64,000 bases of DNA, from NCBI GenBank assembly GCA_902362775.1, contig CABIXV010000006.1, positions 172,610 to 236,609 of the forward strand. Direction: 5' to 3'. Below the pieces are notes generated by a model. That model ran no database searches, was not told the origin of the DNA, and worked only from the letters and a program-made list of their open reading frames with translations. Both the position numbers and the translations under genes were made by a program. Origin of the DNA: Clostridiales bacterium. Lineage in GTDB: Bacteria > Bacillota > Clostridia > Oscillospirales > Oscillospiraceae. Shown here in pieces: positions 17,786 to 26,769 of the stretch (positions are counted from its first letter, which is position 1; every line of letters begins with the position of its first letter).

Positions 17786-18375
17786 AGAAGCACCTCCAGA
17801 TACTGACGCAAAACATTGGATACCCGCATCTTTTTTGCGTAAGAATTTAGTTTGTTCAAATCCTTTTTCGGATTTGCCGCATACAGCTTCAACGCTGCGA
17901 GAAAAGTCTCTGTCCCTAATTTATTGCGGCTACGAATCACATCACAAATGGTACGCTCAAGATCGTATACAGGAACATTGTTCCCAGCCGGTGTTCTCAG
18001 TGTTGATAGGCCGAGTCCAAACAATTCCGGCTTGATGTAATACACTTTGCATTCAGATTTAATTGCAGAAGATGGAATACACCCAGAGGGTGCAGTAACC
18101 GTATGTTCGAATGGAGTACGGTCAGAAATTCCATGAAGGTAGAGCGCCGTCTCGTGCGAAAAAATGATATTTTCAGAGCGCTTGCTAATCGACAGCAGTT
18201 CATCCTGCATATCATCAGGCAGAATGTACTGCCCTTTTACAATTCGATGAATTTTATCTTCTTTGCACAGCTTATAAAGCATGGCTTTGGAAATTCCATG
18301 CTGTGCCGCTATTTTGGTCTCGATGATCCCGCCATGCGCCTTGGCAATGGCAGCCAATTCCGTCACGTAATCCAT
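17782..18375 (-). CDS. abiEi: AbiEi-type antitoxin (type IV toxin-antitoxin)
   Basis: 197 residues. An N-terminal winged HTH (VTELAAIAKAHGGIIETKIA, then ISKAMLYKLCKEDKIHRIV) is followed by the AbiEi antitoxin core with FSHETALYLHGISDRTPFEH and YDLERTICDVIRSRNKLGTE. In this family it neutralises AbiEii and represses its own operon without binding the toxin directly. I chose ATG 18375 because AAGAGGTG lies just upstream; an in-frame ATG further out would add 26 residues without family match. Translation is coupled to the broken toxin gene. AT-rich like the R-M pair. Confidence 0.85.
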   Translation of the reverse strand: MDYVTELAAIAKAHGGIIETKIAAQHGISKAMLYKLCKEDKIHRIVKGQYILPDDMQDELLSISKRSENIIFSHETALYLHGISDRTPFEHTVTAPSGCIPSSAIKSECKVYYIKPELFGLGLSTLRTPAGNNVPVYDLERTICDVIRSRNKLGTETFLAALKLYAANPKKDLNKLNSYAKKMRVSNVLRQYLEVLL

Positions 18376-18688
18376 ATACTCACCTCTTGGTCGCAACAAG
18401 CTAATAATATTGTATATATAATTACGATTAAAGTCAACAACTTTGTTGGTCATCGTTCAGAGCAGTGATTGCGAACAAAATAGACGTGAAGAAGAAACGC
18501 AAGAACATCTCTTGCGTTTCTTACTAAGTTTAGTTCGTGTCGCCCCTGCAAAGACTACCGCTCCAAGCGGTTTCCTCGTTTGGCTTTCTAAAGAATATTA
18601 TGCGTCGCTGTAGACAATATAAAGGTCTATCGTAGCCTTTCAGGTTGAACTGTCAAGTATCTTTTTACAGTTCAACCTCGCAGAAAAA
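18376..18688. other. Gene-free stretch with two inverted repeats
   Basis: A perfect 13-bp stem (18492-18504 with 18510-18522, sequence AAGAAACGCAAGA) and a 12-bp stem AGGTTGAACTGT (18642-18653) with its complement at 18667-18678. The second lies just past the stop of the DUF6076-like gene on the minus strand and may end that transcript. At 18606-18619 is CGCTGTAGACAATA, repeated at 22550-22563 after the E2 relaxase. Confidence 0.5.
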
Positions 18689-19767
18689 TCACACCTGATC
18701 CAGTTTCGTGACATATTCAACATCACTTATGTTGCCTGCTAAATACTCCGCCTTCAGTTCCTGAATATATGCCACCTTCTGGTTCCATTCCTCCGGGCTG
18801 ATCTTCCCTCGCTGCTTCCAGGTCTTCAGTCGGTTATATGCTCTTGCGTATTCACGGTAGGCTAACTCCCGACCGTTCTTCTGTTTCTCTTTCCTGTGGG
18901 CGCCGACTTGACGGCAGGTGCGGGTGATTTCTCCCGGTGCTACCCGCTGACAGTACACCGTGTCGTATGCGCCGATCGCCAAAAACCACTTGCCGCAGTT
19001 GTGGCAGAGCCGAGGGACATTGCCCACTGCCATGCCGCGGTACAAATCCATATACAGAAAGCTGATCAAGTCCTCAAAGGTCATCCGCTCTGCCATAACC
19101 GGCTGCCCCGTCTTCTTGTCCCGCTTTACTACAAAGGAAATGCTCACCGGAAAGTTGAGTCTGCGTTGGTTTATGTACGCAAGATCCTCTTCGTCCTCGG
19201 TCTGCATATAGATCTCCCGGAAGGATTCCTGCACGCCTCGAACGCCGCCGCATACGCCTCCGGCCTGCGGGAGGGCAGTTCCTCAAAGTAGTCGGTCAGC
19301 ATGTCGTCTGTGTCATACCGGAACCGCTGGAGGTCATCTGCCAAGCGGTCATATATCCCGTGCCAGCGCCGCAGCGTCTCATTCTCTGCCGTCCCGACCG
19401 TCAGCATACGGTCGAGCTTCTGCTCGTCACTGCGTAGCTCACGGACAATGCCGCTAACTGAACTCCCCCGCCCCTCCCGGTACGGGATCTTGTTGTACAG
19501 CGGAAGTTGCATGACAAGTTCCCACGCTCGATCCAATGCCTGGATCGCCATCCCCGCGCCGGACGCTGTCCGCGCGGTCAAAAACATATCAAACTCCTGG
19601 CTGGCCTGTTGGGTCAGCTTTTTTAATTCCTCGAGAACTACAGCATCCAATTCCATGGCCTCTGCCGCAAAGTACCCCAGCGGGTATTCTTCGCCCGCTA
19701 CGATGCTGCTCTTCTTCCCAAACAGCACATCAAACCGTTCAAAGAAGTGGTCGTTATAGTAGATCAT
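18689..19767 (-). pseudogene. DUF6076-like protein with zinc-finger motif, frameshifted
   Basis: The N-terminal part starts MIYYNDHFFERFDVLFGKKS at 19767 and reads well to YFEELPSRRPEAYAAAFEAC. The family-like continuation, VQESFREIYMQTEDEEDLAY and onward, lies in another frame from about 19236 to 18689. It contains RLCHNCGKWFLA plus a later Cys and a His, which look like a zinc site. One base has been lost or gained near 19236. I know such proteins only as a domain of unknown function in Clostridia. It is cargo at the left of E2. Confidence 0.6.
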
Positions 19768-20002
19768 AGTTTCCCTCTCTGTGTTTCCGATGGACTTTAA
19801 GTTGTGTACCCAACAACCGCCGGAGCTATTGCGCTCGGTCTTTCTTGTATGCTATGCTCTGATTGTACCTGATTAATATCAACAAATCAATCCGGTGCAG
19901 TCGCAGGAACTCAAAAATCAATTCAGAAGAAAAGAAGGTGATGAACATGGTCCGCTGAAAAAGGAAAGCCGCCAAACTGCTGCAACAGTCCGGCGGCGCA
20001 TC

Positions 20003-20074
20003 GCGTTTCGGAAAACGCAGACTCCATCTGTGATCAGTCTAACAGAGAGGCCTCCGAAACGCAAACATTTTTCT
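20003..20074 (+). terminator. Leader stem with T-run before the E2 HTH gene (possible attenuator)
   Basis: GCGTTTCGG (20003-20011) pairs with CCGAAACGC (20054-20062) around a long loop, then AAACATTTTTCT. It lies 30 bp before the HTH start. A smaller GCCGCC...GGCGGC stem (19968-19997) precedes it. The region 19768-20103 shows no other gene I trust. Confidence 0.4.
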
Positions 20075-20103
20075 CTGAATCTAAATTTACGGAGGTAATT
20101 GTT

Positions 20104-20283
20104 TTGAAATCGTCTATCTACAAGAGCTACAACGAACTGCCGCTGTTTCTCAACTCGGATACAGTGGCAAATACTCTGGGCGTCGCGCCATCCAGTGCAT
20201 ACGAGCTGATACACGAAAAAGATTTTCCCACTCTGCGCATCGGCAGCCGCATGGTGGTCCCGAAAGAAAAGTTCATTCAGTAG
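20104..20283 (+). pseudogene. Small HTH (excisionase-like) gene of E2, shortened by an in-frame amber codon
   Basis: The TTG start at 20104 follows GGAGG. Its 59 residues (SSIYKSYNELPLFLNSDTVA, then LGVAPSSAYELIHEKDFPTL and VVPKEKFIQ) match the E1 and E3 HTH proteins. At 20281-20283 TAG stands where both others encode Trp (FIQWV). After the TAG the frame continues VEEHTKGGERT, so the only change is this codon. The missing tail is ~10 residues, so the product may still fold. Confidence 0.72.
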
Positions 20284-20315
20284 GTTGAAGAGCACACGAA
20301 GGGCGGTGAGCGCAC

Positions 20316-20771
20316 ATGAGAAGAACGAAACCGCCTGTGGGTTGGGAACACGTGAAAAACTGTTTCCCTGTCCCCAACGAGCTCCTCGAATTCGATCTGC
20401 CCGGCGGAGCCATCTCGGTCTACATCTACCTGCTACGTCATGCAGACCGTAGGACCGGTCAGTGTCATCCCAGTGCTGCGACCATGGCGAAGAAGCTGCG
20501 CTACTGCTGGAACACCGTCGCAAACTATGTTCGACTGCTAGAGAAGCGTGGTCTCATCGTCACGGAAAACACAGTGATCATCACAAAGCGGGGCATCAAG
20601 AAAAACGGCAATCTGCTCTACACCCTTGTCCCCATGCATGAAGTCACGCAGGCATACTACGACCGGCAATTCGCAAAAGCAGACCTCGCAGTCGCGCAGC
20701 AGAAGGCCAAAGCAAAAGTTGAGAAGCTGGGTATGCAGTTCATTCCGGCAAACAATGGTCAGAGCGCATGA
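20316..20771 (+). CDS. Helix-turn-helix protein, replication-initiator-like, E2
   Basis: 151 residues. The N-terminus (VGWEHVKNCFPVPNELLEFD) leads to the winged-helix segment GGAISVYIYLLRHADRRTGQ, then CHPSAATMAKKLRYCWNTVA and LLEKRGLIVTENTV. The tail is charged and Lys/Gln-rich. It is a diverged relative of the E1 and E3 proteins and holds the same place after the small HTH gene. Possible roles are initiation at the element origin or transfer-gene control. Confidence 0.7.
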   Translation: MRRTKPPVGWEHVKNCFPVPNELLEFDLPGGAISVYIYLLRHADRRTGQCHPSAATMAKKLRYCWNTVANYVRLLEKRGLIVTENTVIITKRGIKKNGNLLYTLVPMHEVTQAYYDRQFAKADLAVAQQKAKAKVEKLGMQFIPANNGQSA

Positions 20772-21031
20772 CTGCCCCATGTTGCCCCCTGTGTGCCGCT
20801 GTGTACGCCCCGACCGGGGTGGGTAGAGTCCCAGCACCAAACGAAAGAGCGCGGACCTGTGCGCAGGGATTACGAAGATGCGGCGGGTCCCCTGCGGGGG
20901 AAATGGCCTTTAGGCTATGATAAGTTTCGCCTTTGTGGTACGGGCCTGGGGCCTTGTCCCTGCCCGCCCACTTCGGCAGAGCGGGCAAGCCCGCACCCCT
21001 TTTGAAATTCAGGAAAGGATGTGTACGAAAG
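20772..21031 (+). other. Non-coding region of E2 upstream of mobilization genes (oriT candidate)
   Basis: 260 bp between the HTH gene and the MobC-like gene. It carries several GC-rich inverted repeats, for example GCGGGCAAGCCCGC near 20980-20993. The conserved oriT block of E1/E3/E4 is absent, as expected because the E2 relaxase is of another type. The position suggests an oriT matched to the MOBP relaxase; no core motif is recognisable. Confidence 0.4.
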
Positions 21032-21340
21032 ATGCCAATGGATCATTTCCTCCGGGCAAGAGTTCCGGAATGGGAAAAGCGGTATGTGAAAGATAAGGCC
21101 GCAAAGGCGCACATGAGTGAAAGTGAGTTCCTGCGCTACGCCGCCTTCGATAAACAGGTCACGGTGATCGAAGGTGTGGATGAACTGCTCACTGAACTGC
21201 GCTACCAGGGCAACAACCTGAATCAGTTAACGGTCATGGCGCGGCAGGGACGGATCGAGCTGGTCAACATGGAACCCTTCATGGAGGTGTACGAGCGAAT
21301 ATGGCAAACGTTAAATTCGTTGCTGTCTCACGTGGTCTGA
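21032..21340 (+). CDS. mobC: MobC-like mobilization accessory protein, E2
   Basis: 102 residues. It starts MPMDHFLRARVPEWEKRYVK and has KAHMSESEFLRYAAFDKQVT plus the MobC-type segment LRYQGNNLNQLTVMARQGRI. MobC proteins bind oriT and open it for the relaxase. Start 21032 fits the homology; AGGAAAGGA lies about 11 bases upstream. It overlaps the relaxase start by 40 bp, the normal mobC-mobA arrangement. Confidence 0.82.
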   Translation: MPMDHFLRARVPEWEKRYVKDKAAKAHMSESEFLRYAAFDKQVTVIEGVDELLTELRYQGNNLNQLTVMARQGRIELVNMEPFMEVYERIWQTLNSLLSHVV

Positions 21341-22506
21341 GCGGTATCGTCGACTATGTGACCAACCGGGAAAAGGCCACGGATAAGCTCATCACCGGTG
21401 TCAACTGTGTGGCCAGGACTGCGGTGCATGAATTCGAAGCGGTGAAAAAACAGTTTCACAAAACTGATGGCCGCGCCTACTATCACATCGTCCAGGCATT
21501 CGCTCCCGACGATCCGGTAGACTTTGAAACGGTGCATCAAATCGGGCTGGAGTTCGCAACGCACTTCAAGGGCTACCAGTGTCTGGTGGCGACCCACATG
21601 AACACAAAGCACAAACACAATCACATCATCATGAACTCCGTGAACTTCGAGACCGGCATGAAGTTCCACCAGTCAGCGAAAGAGATGCGCATGGTCAAGG
21701 AGTTCAACAATGAGCTCTGCCGCAAGTATGGATTATCCATCACGGAAACGAAAGCAGATCCGTTCTATGTTCCAAAATGGAAGGATGAGTTGAAAGACGC
21801 TATCCGTCAGGCCATGGAATGCAGCAACACCCGTGAGGAGTTCATTGTAGAGATGGAAAGCATGGGCTACGGCGTGAAGTGGGAGCCAAATCAGAAATAC
21901 ATCACCTACACCACCCCGGACAACATCCGATGCCGTGACAACAAACTGTTCGACCAGACACTGCTCCGCGGCAACATGGAACTGTACTTCGCCATGGGCG
22001 GCGCGGCGTATCTGGAACAACGCAGGGATGCCGCTGAATATGGTAACCAGCTTCCCACTGTGGACGATGCGGTGTATGGTGTGGCCTCCATCTTCGATGC
22101 CATGCTCACAGGTGACAATGACCGGTTCCATCTGGAGACCGTTCACCACAGCGACCGTGAGATCCTAATGCTGCTACGGATGGGCAAGAAGCTGGAGCGA
22201 GTCGTGCGGGTGGTGGATGACGATGACGAGCAGCAGAAGAAAAAGTATGACCCCGCCAAGGAACTCTACTATGCCAGCCTGCTGCTGGGAGACCTGCTCC
22301 GCACGGAGCGAAAGCAGCGGCAGGAACAGGAGGATGACTACGAATACCCTGACATGGATGAGAGCAACACTCAGCAGGAGATCTTGGATGATCCCTACGC
22401 CGCCTACGATGAGGAACCCGAAGAAGATCTGGAGGAAGAACAGGATATGGAGTACCAGCAGTATCACGGATTTGGTTTCGGCGGCATGGGCGGCATGAGT
22501 ATGTAA
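21301..22506 (+). CDS. mobA: MOBP-type relaxase, E2
   Basis: 401 residues. The relaxase domain occupies ~1-240, with VSRGLSGIVDYVTNREKATD near the N-terminus and the three-histidine motif THMNTKHKHNHIIMNSVNFE (His99, His104, His106, His108). A helical region and a very acidic tail (EEPEEDLEEEQDMEYQQYHG) ending in GFGGMGGMSM complete it. It nicks E2 oriT and stays bound to the strand during transfer. It is unrelated in detail to the E1/E3 relaxase, so the array mixes two mobilization types. Confidence 0.88.
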   Translation: MANVKFVAVSRGLSGIVDYVTNREKATDKLITGVNCVARTAVHEFEAVKKQFHKTDGRAYYHIVQAFAPDDPVDFETVHQIGLEFATHFKGYQCLVATHMNTKHKHNHIIMNSVNFETGMKFHQSAKEMRMVKEFNNELCRKYGLSITETKADPFYVPKWKDELKDAIRQAMECSNTREEFIVEMESMGYGVKWEPNQKYITYTTPDNIRCRDNKLFDQTLLRGNMELYFAMGGAAYLEQRRDAAEYGNQLPTVDDAVYGVASIFDAMLTGDNDRFHLETVHHSDREILMLLRMGKKLERVVRVVDDDDEQQKKKYDPAKELYYASLLLGDLLRTERKQRQEQEDDYEYPDMDESNTQQEILDDPYAAYDEEPEEDLEEEQDMEYQQYHGFGFGGMGGMSM

Positions 22507-22699
22507 AATCCTGTTCGTAAAGTTCCGCAGGCAAGGTATTATTTTGGGCCGCTGTAGACAATAAAAATTTTCTCCTAGCAAGCCAGAAAACAGCATTGTT
22601 AGTTTCGTAGAATTTTCTGTGTCGATACTTCTTTCATTGGCTATTCGGCTGTTCTTCTGGTATTGTGTGTTTGCAAAAAACACGAATGGAGGAACGGCT

Positions 22700-22900
22700 A
22701 TGATGAATCAACTTCCAGTGGAACAGTGCCGGTTCTGCGGCGGCAAAGATATCCGGGTCGGCTGGCAAGGTGACGCGCTGGTGACCTTCAAGCGGAACGG
22801 CCTGCTGGACACCCGCATCAAGTTCCTGATCTGTGGCAACTGCGGTGCCATCCTGTACCAGTGCGTGGCGGAGCCGCACCGCTTCCCGCAGGCGAGGTAA
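22700..22900 (+). CDS. Small zinc-ribbon protein, E2
   Basis: 66 residues with CRFCGGK and CGNCGAILYQCVAEPHRFP, a two-knuckle zinc ribbon. The middle (VGWQGDALVTFKRNGLLDTR) matches the E1 protein at 11532. ATG 22700 lies eight bases after GGAGG. Conserved placement before the integrase suggests a role in element maintenance or control. Function unknown. Confidence 0.72.
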   Translation: MMNQLPVEQCRFCGGKDIRVGWQGDALVTFKRNGLLDTRIKFLICGNCGAILYQCVAEPHRFPQAR

Positions 22901-22905
22901 GCAGT

Positions 22906-23238
22906 ATGTACGACTACATGAAAGCACTGCAACGGCAGTTCGAAACCATCCCTCAGTCGATTCGGGACCTGAACGACGAAGTCAACCGCACCCACAAAGG
23001 CCCCTCTTCCCGACTGGCAAAGGAGGATCGGAAACTCCTGTTGCGGCTGGTGGATCTGGAGGATAACCTACAAAGCGTTGCGACTCTCCACAGTTTCACT
23101 TACGGATACCGCCTCGCCTGCAGCATCCATAGAGAACTGGCGGCGGAATCGATGTACTCCTTCGCCAAGGAGGAAGAAGAACGAGCCTGCGGCAGAGCGC
23201 AGGCTCAAGACGAAAACGACACAACCAACGAAGAATAA
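22906..23238 (+). CDS. Small helical protein of unknown function, E2
   Basis: 110 residues, starting MYDYMKALQRQFETIPQSIR, predicted all-helical with charged heptads (LRLVDLEDNLQSVATLHSFT) and an acidic tail. It resembles small proteins of unknown function (DUF6809-like) common in Clostridia elements, but I hold that name loosely. It lies five bases after the zinc-ribbon stop and 26 bp before the integrase, so the three genes are probably one operon. Confidence 0.6.
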   Translation: MYDYMKALQRQFETIPQSIRDLNDEVNRTHKGPSSRLAKEDRKLLLRLVDLEDNLQSVATLHSFTYGYRLACSIHRELAAESMYSFAKEEEERACGRAQAQDENDTTNEE

Positions 23239-23264
23239 TCCCCACCCAGGAGGTGAACACAGCA

Positions 23265-24692
23265 ATGGCAAAGCGCAGACCGTCTGGTAACGGCATGGTA
23301 CGCAAGCGAGATGATGGTCGCTGGGAAGGTCGCATCGTAGTCGGTCACAAGGACAACGGTGATTCCATCTTCCGGTACATCTCCGCGCCAACTCAAAAAG
23401 GACTGTCTGCAAAGCTGCGGCAACTCACCGAAGCCTACAAAGGCGTTGACCTGACCGAAGAAAGCAATATGTCCCTATCCGTCTGGCTGGACAAATGGCT
23501 GGACGAGTACATGGCCGCCACACTTCGCCCCTTGACTCTAAAGGGCTACCGCCGCTCTCTGGAACTCCACGTCAAACCCCATCTTGGAAACAAAGCGCTC
23601 TCAAAAATCACTGCCGCCGACCTGCGGTCGCTCTACCGCACCTTGCAGGAAACCGGGCGGGTATGTCCCAGAGACGGACAATCCCCCGGCCTTTCCGCCA
23701 GAACGGTCCACGGCATCCACACCACTCTGCACCGCGCTCTGAAAACAGCAATGGAGCAGAACCTGATCCCCAGTAACCCTGCCGCAGAAGTTGACCCACC
23801 TAAAGTTGACGGCGCTCCCATGAAGATCCTGACCGAAGCACAGCTGGACACTTTTATGTCCGTCATCGGAAAGGATGAATTCTGGCACGATTTCTTCTAC
23901 ACTGCTGTAACGACTGGCCTGCGCCGGGGCGAGATCTGTGCGCTGCGGTGGGAAGATTTTGACGCAAAGCAGGGAACGCTCCATGTGCGGCGCACCCTTC
24001 ACAAGGGAAAAGGCAAGCCGCTTACCACAGATGACACAAAAACCTATGCGGGAACGAGAAAAATTGTCCTGCCGCCCAGCACAGCGCAGCTCCTGCGGGA
24101 GCGAAAGAAAACTGCGCTGGCCGAATGGATTTTCTCCAATCCCTTTGATCCGGAGTAGCCTATTTCCCCCAGCACAGCATACAGCCGCCTAAAGGCGTTG
24201 CTGAAAGAAACAGGACTGCCTGACATCAGATTTCATGATATCCGCCACACCTTCGCAACCGCATCTCTGGAGCACGGCATGGACATCAAGACTCTCTCCA
24301 CCATCATCGGCCATGTTTCCACTGCAACGACTTTGAATGTCTATGCCCATGTCACGGACGAAATGCGCAAAACCGCAGCGGCGAAGATCGACCGAGGGAT
24401 CGCTAAATCAGAAACCACCCAAGACATGGACACAGTGCCAAGGAAACCGACTCCCTCCACCTTCCAGCCCTACAAAGGTCAGCGCCGCAAACCAGGCACC
24501 GGATGCATCAGCCAGATCAATGAGAACCTGCGGGAAGGACGATACTCCCCTCGGCTCCCCAACGGCGGTCGCCTCGCCCGGAATGTCTACGCCCACAGCA
24601 AAGAGGAATGTGAACAGAAGCTGGCAAACCTGATCGTCCAGATGAAAGCTGAGATCGCCGCCCAACAGCAGCAACTTCAAACTCCGGCATGA
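23265..24692 (+). pseudogene. int: Tyrosine integrase of E2, interrupted by one in-frame amber codon
   Basis: The ATG at 23265 follows AGGAGGTG. The protein opens with an arm-binding domain (RRPSGNGMVRKRDDGRWEGR), then a core-binding domain, then TTGLRRGEICALRWEDFDAK. TAG at 24156-24158 replaces the Gln of the E1 homologue (PEQPTRP). The same frame then continues through FHDIRHTFATASLEHGMDIK and IIGHVSTATTLNVYAHV to 24692, so all catalytic residues survive apart from the stop. The C-terminus adds a second arm-like domain: KGQRRKPGTGCISQINENLR and RLARNVYAHSKEECEQKL. Reads through to 475 residues if the amber codon is suppressed; otherwise the first 297-residue part lacks the catalytic Tyr. 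Confidence 0.85.
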
Positions 24693-24708
24693 ATTACACA
24701 AAAAAGAA

Positions 24709-24750
24709 AAGTGGTGTTCCCGACAAGGCATCGGGAACACCACTTCGTTC
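24709..24750 (+). terminator. Rho-independent terminator after the E2 integrase
   Basis: A perfect 15-bp stem AAGTGGTGTTCCCGA (24709-24723) with 24731-24745, followed by CGTTCTGT. Confidence 0.75.
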
Positions 24751-24754
24751 TGTC

Positions 24755-24774
24755 TGTGGTATTCTATGTGGTCA
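24755..24774 (+). repeat. 12-bp-spaced TGTGG pair, E2 end
   Basis: TGTGG at 24755 and TGTGGTCA at 24767. It lies between the integrase terminator and the tRNA-Thr fragment at 24861, the expected place for an arm-type integrase site. Confidence 0.62.
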
Positions 24775-24860
24775 GCGGAAATACAAAAAATTTTATTCCG
24801 TCAAAAAGTTATGAAAAGCAAAAGAAAACACCCGAAATCCGAGGATTTCAGGTGTTATTC

Positions 24861-24905
24861 TGGAGCTGCTATCCGGATTTGAACCAGAGACCTCATCCTT
24901 ACCAA
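24861..24905 (-). repeat. 3' part of a tRNA-Thr gene (attachment-site remnant)
   Basis: The minus strand reads from the anticodon loop (TTGGTAA) through variable region and T-arm (TCTGG-TTCAAAT-CCGGA) to acceptor TAGCAGC and TCCA. It matches the 3' half of the intact tRNA-Thr(GGT) at 63031-63106, and identity ends in the anticodon loop. No 5' half is present, so it is not a functional tRNA. It is the expected scar of integration into tRNA-Thr. Confidence 0.82.
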
Positions 24906-25718
24906 CGCTGGTTTGACATTTTTTCTAATCTTTTTCGTTCGTTTTTAGCGCTTTCCTCTTGAATCAATATACTTTTCATTACTCTTTAGCCGCGCCACCT
25001 CCGTATGTTCCGCCGCCGTCTGTGGCTGGTTATGTGGTCAGAAACGCCTCCCGCCTGTCCCCAGCGGCACGTCCGCCAACGCAGATGGGAGGCATTTTCC
25101 TGTTTTCTGTCCGTCTGTATGGTACCTCTGAAAGGAAATCAATGCAAGTTATTCCTGCCGGAGGCCGCTCAGAATTTACGGGGCTGTAAACAAAAGAAAG
25201 GCACTCCTTCCGAAAAGGAGCGCCCTTCAGGTGGTCAAAACAGAAATCCGTCTGTGATATTTCTGTGGTCAAACGGAGAAATCGCCGCAGTTTTCACTGC
25301 GGCGATTTCCAGTTTTGGTGGACGGTAAGGGGATCGAACCCTCGCCCTCGGCGATGCGAAAAGCCATCTGAACATTTTTTGCATTATTTCTAATTATTTT
25401 TGACCACTTCCGCTCGGTTTCTCTTTCTTTCGGCCACTCTTTAGAACTCTAATTTCCATGTGTTGCGCTGCCGTCTGTGGTGCATCCTGTGGTCAGAAAA
25501 GTACTCCCTGACTACCATAAGAAAGGCCACGAAACAGAGAGCATTTTCTTTGTCTGGAATTGTAACTCTACGTTGATAATCGTTCAACTATTTTCTTCTG
25601 CAAATACCTCAAAAATTGAACCGCATAAACAAAGTATACGCTGTTTTTTGCATGTCCCAGAAAGCTTGGATTTATCGATATATTAGCCACGAACCTAACA
25701 AAGAACCTGACTCTGGTT
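24906..25718. other. Stacked element-end remnants (no genes)
   Basis: About 800 bp without a credible gene. It contains TGTGG pairs at 25021-25040 and 25476-25495 (12-bp spacing) and a looser one at 25253-25271. It also holds a perfect 12-bp hairpin (25279-25290 with 25297-25308) and a second tRNA 3' fragment at 25316. Two AT-rich stretches with ACATTTTTT and TTCTAAT follow the two tRNA fragments. It looks like several left-over element ends stacked at one att site. Confidence 0.6.
25316..25368 (-). repeat. Diverged tRNA 3' fragment (second attachment-site remnant)
   Basis: On the minus strand GAGGG-TTCGATC-CCCTT is a T-arm, followed by ACCGTCC and ACCA. The anticodon-side loop CTTTTCG is poorly paired. 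The 5' half is absent. The acceptor differs from tRNA-Thr, so a different tRNA was the source or target; a TTT anticodon would suggest Lys, but this is weak. Confidence 0.55.
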
Positions 25719-26201
25719 TTACGACACTAATTTGTCCACCCAGGCCCGCAGCTCCTTTTCATCCAGTCGGCCATTGAGCATCCGCCCGTCAACGATCCTG
25801 GCATCGGCGGCCACGCTCCCCCGCAGTCCGGCGGCCGACCGGCCCAGCCCGCTGCCGCCGGAGGTGGCAAAGAGCACGATGGTCTTGCCGCTGAAGTCAT
25901 AGCTCTCCAGAAATGTGTTGACGATGGTGGGGGCCACATACCACCAGATGGGAAAGCCCAGGAAGATCACATCATAGTCCGCGATCCTTGCGTCAGTATC
26001 CTTCAGAGCGGGCCGGGATGTCTTGTCGTTCATCTCCACCGAGCTGCGGGAACGTTTGTCCATCCAGTTCAGGTCAGCCTGGGTATAAGGTACCTTCGGC
26101 TTGATCTCATAGAGATCGGCTCCCGCCGCCCCGGCCAGGGCCTTTGCCGCCTTTGCGGTCACACCGCTGGCGGAAAAATAGGTTACCAATGCTTTTTTCA
26201 T
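25719..26201 (-). CDS. Cytoplasmic flavodoxin-family protein
   Basis: 160 residues, a single flavodoxin domain without signal peptide. The FMN phosphate loop is ALVTYFSASGVTAKAAKALA, followed by the family block YDVIFLGFPIWWYVAPTIVN and the second loop VLFATSGGSGLGRS. The ATG at 26201 follows AGGAGGAACTTTCCT. Flavodoxins carry one or two electrons on FMN. It is the first of five flavodoxin domains in 25.7-36.7 kb and the only one predicted to stay in the cytoplasm. It is co-directional with the FMN reductase and MATE genes. Confidence 0.88.
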   Translation of the reverse strand: MKKALVTYFSASGVTAKAAKALAGAAGADLYEIKPKVPYTQADLNWMDKRSRSSVEMNDKTSRPALKDTDARIADYDVIFLGFPIWWYVAPTIVNTFLESYDFSGKTIVLFATSGGSGLGRSAAGLRGSVAADARIVDGRMLNGRLDEKELRAWVDKLVS

Positions 26202-26222
26202 AGGAAAGTTCCTCCTTGTTAG

Positions 26223-26756
26223 TTATAGAGATATTCCAAATTCGTAGGCCAGCTTCGGGAACCGGCTGGCGCGGGTCTGGGATACGGTGCCGCAGCCAAT
26301 CCCCAGGATCGTGCCCTGATCCCGGAAGTTCAAATAGCGGCACAGGGTCTGATAGTGGGAGCTGAGCTCCCGCATGGTCCAGTCGTTGCTGTCCCAGGCC
26401 GCTGCAATGAGAGCGGTCTTCAGCCCTTTTGCGGAGAGCCGGCCGTTGAAACTGTAAAAGCGGTCGAGGACCGTTTTCAGCTGGGCGGACATTCCAAAGT
26501 AGTAGAGCGGGGTCACGAACACCGCCATGTCCGAGGCAAGGAGTTTCTCACGCAGCTGGGCCATATCGTCCTTCTGCACGCAGGGGCCGGACATCCCGCA
26601 GGCGTCGCAGCCCAGGCAGGTGTGCAGATCGGCCCGGGCCGCGTCAAAAATCTCCAACTGATGTCCCCGCTCCTTTGCGCCCCGGATAAATTCCTCCGCC
26701 AGCAGGTTGGAGGAACCATGCTTATGTGGGCTGCTCTCGATCACTAAAATATTCAT
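26223..26756 (-). CDS. NADPH-dependent FMN reductase/iron-sulfur flavoprotein-like oxidoreductase
   Basis: 177 residues. The N-terminal flavodoxin-like fold has phosphate loop ESSPHKHGSSNLLAEEF. The cysteine cluster CLGCDACGMSGPCVQKDDM resembles the 4Fe-4S loop of iron-sulfur flavoproteins, and VTPLYYFGMSAQLKTVLDRF is the family signature. GAAGGAG precedes ATG 26756. It would pass electrons from NAD(P)H to flavin or quinone-like acceptors. Transcribed with the MATE gene upstream (13-bp gap) and the flavodoxin downstream. Confidence 0.85.
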   Translation of the reverse strand: MNILVIESSPHKHGSSNLLAEEFIRGAKERGHQLEIFDAARADLHTCLGCDACGMSGPCVQKDDMAQLREKLLASDMAVFVTPLYYFGMSAQLKTVLDRFYSFNGRLSAKGLKTALIAAAWDSNDWTMRELSSHYQTLCRYLNFRDQGTILGIGCGTVSQTRASRFPKLAYEFGISL

Positions 26757-26769
26757 TTGACATACTCCT

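Noticed and set aside
19895..20098. Small 67-codon frame before the E2 HTH gene
   Set aside because: Basic, low-complexity protein without homologue or proper spacing; the DNA there forms leader hairpins.
24861..24905. Functional tRNA-Thr gene
   Set aside because: Only the 3' half is present; the 5' acceptor, D-arm and half the anticodon stem are missing.
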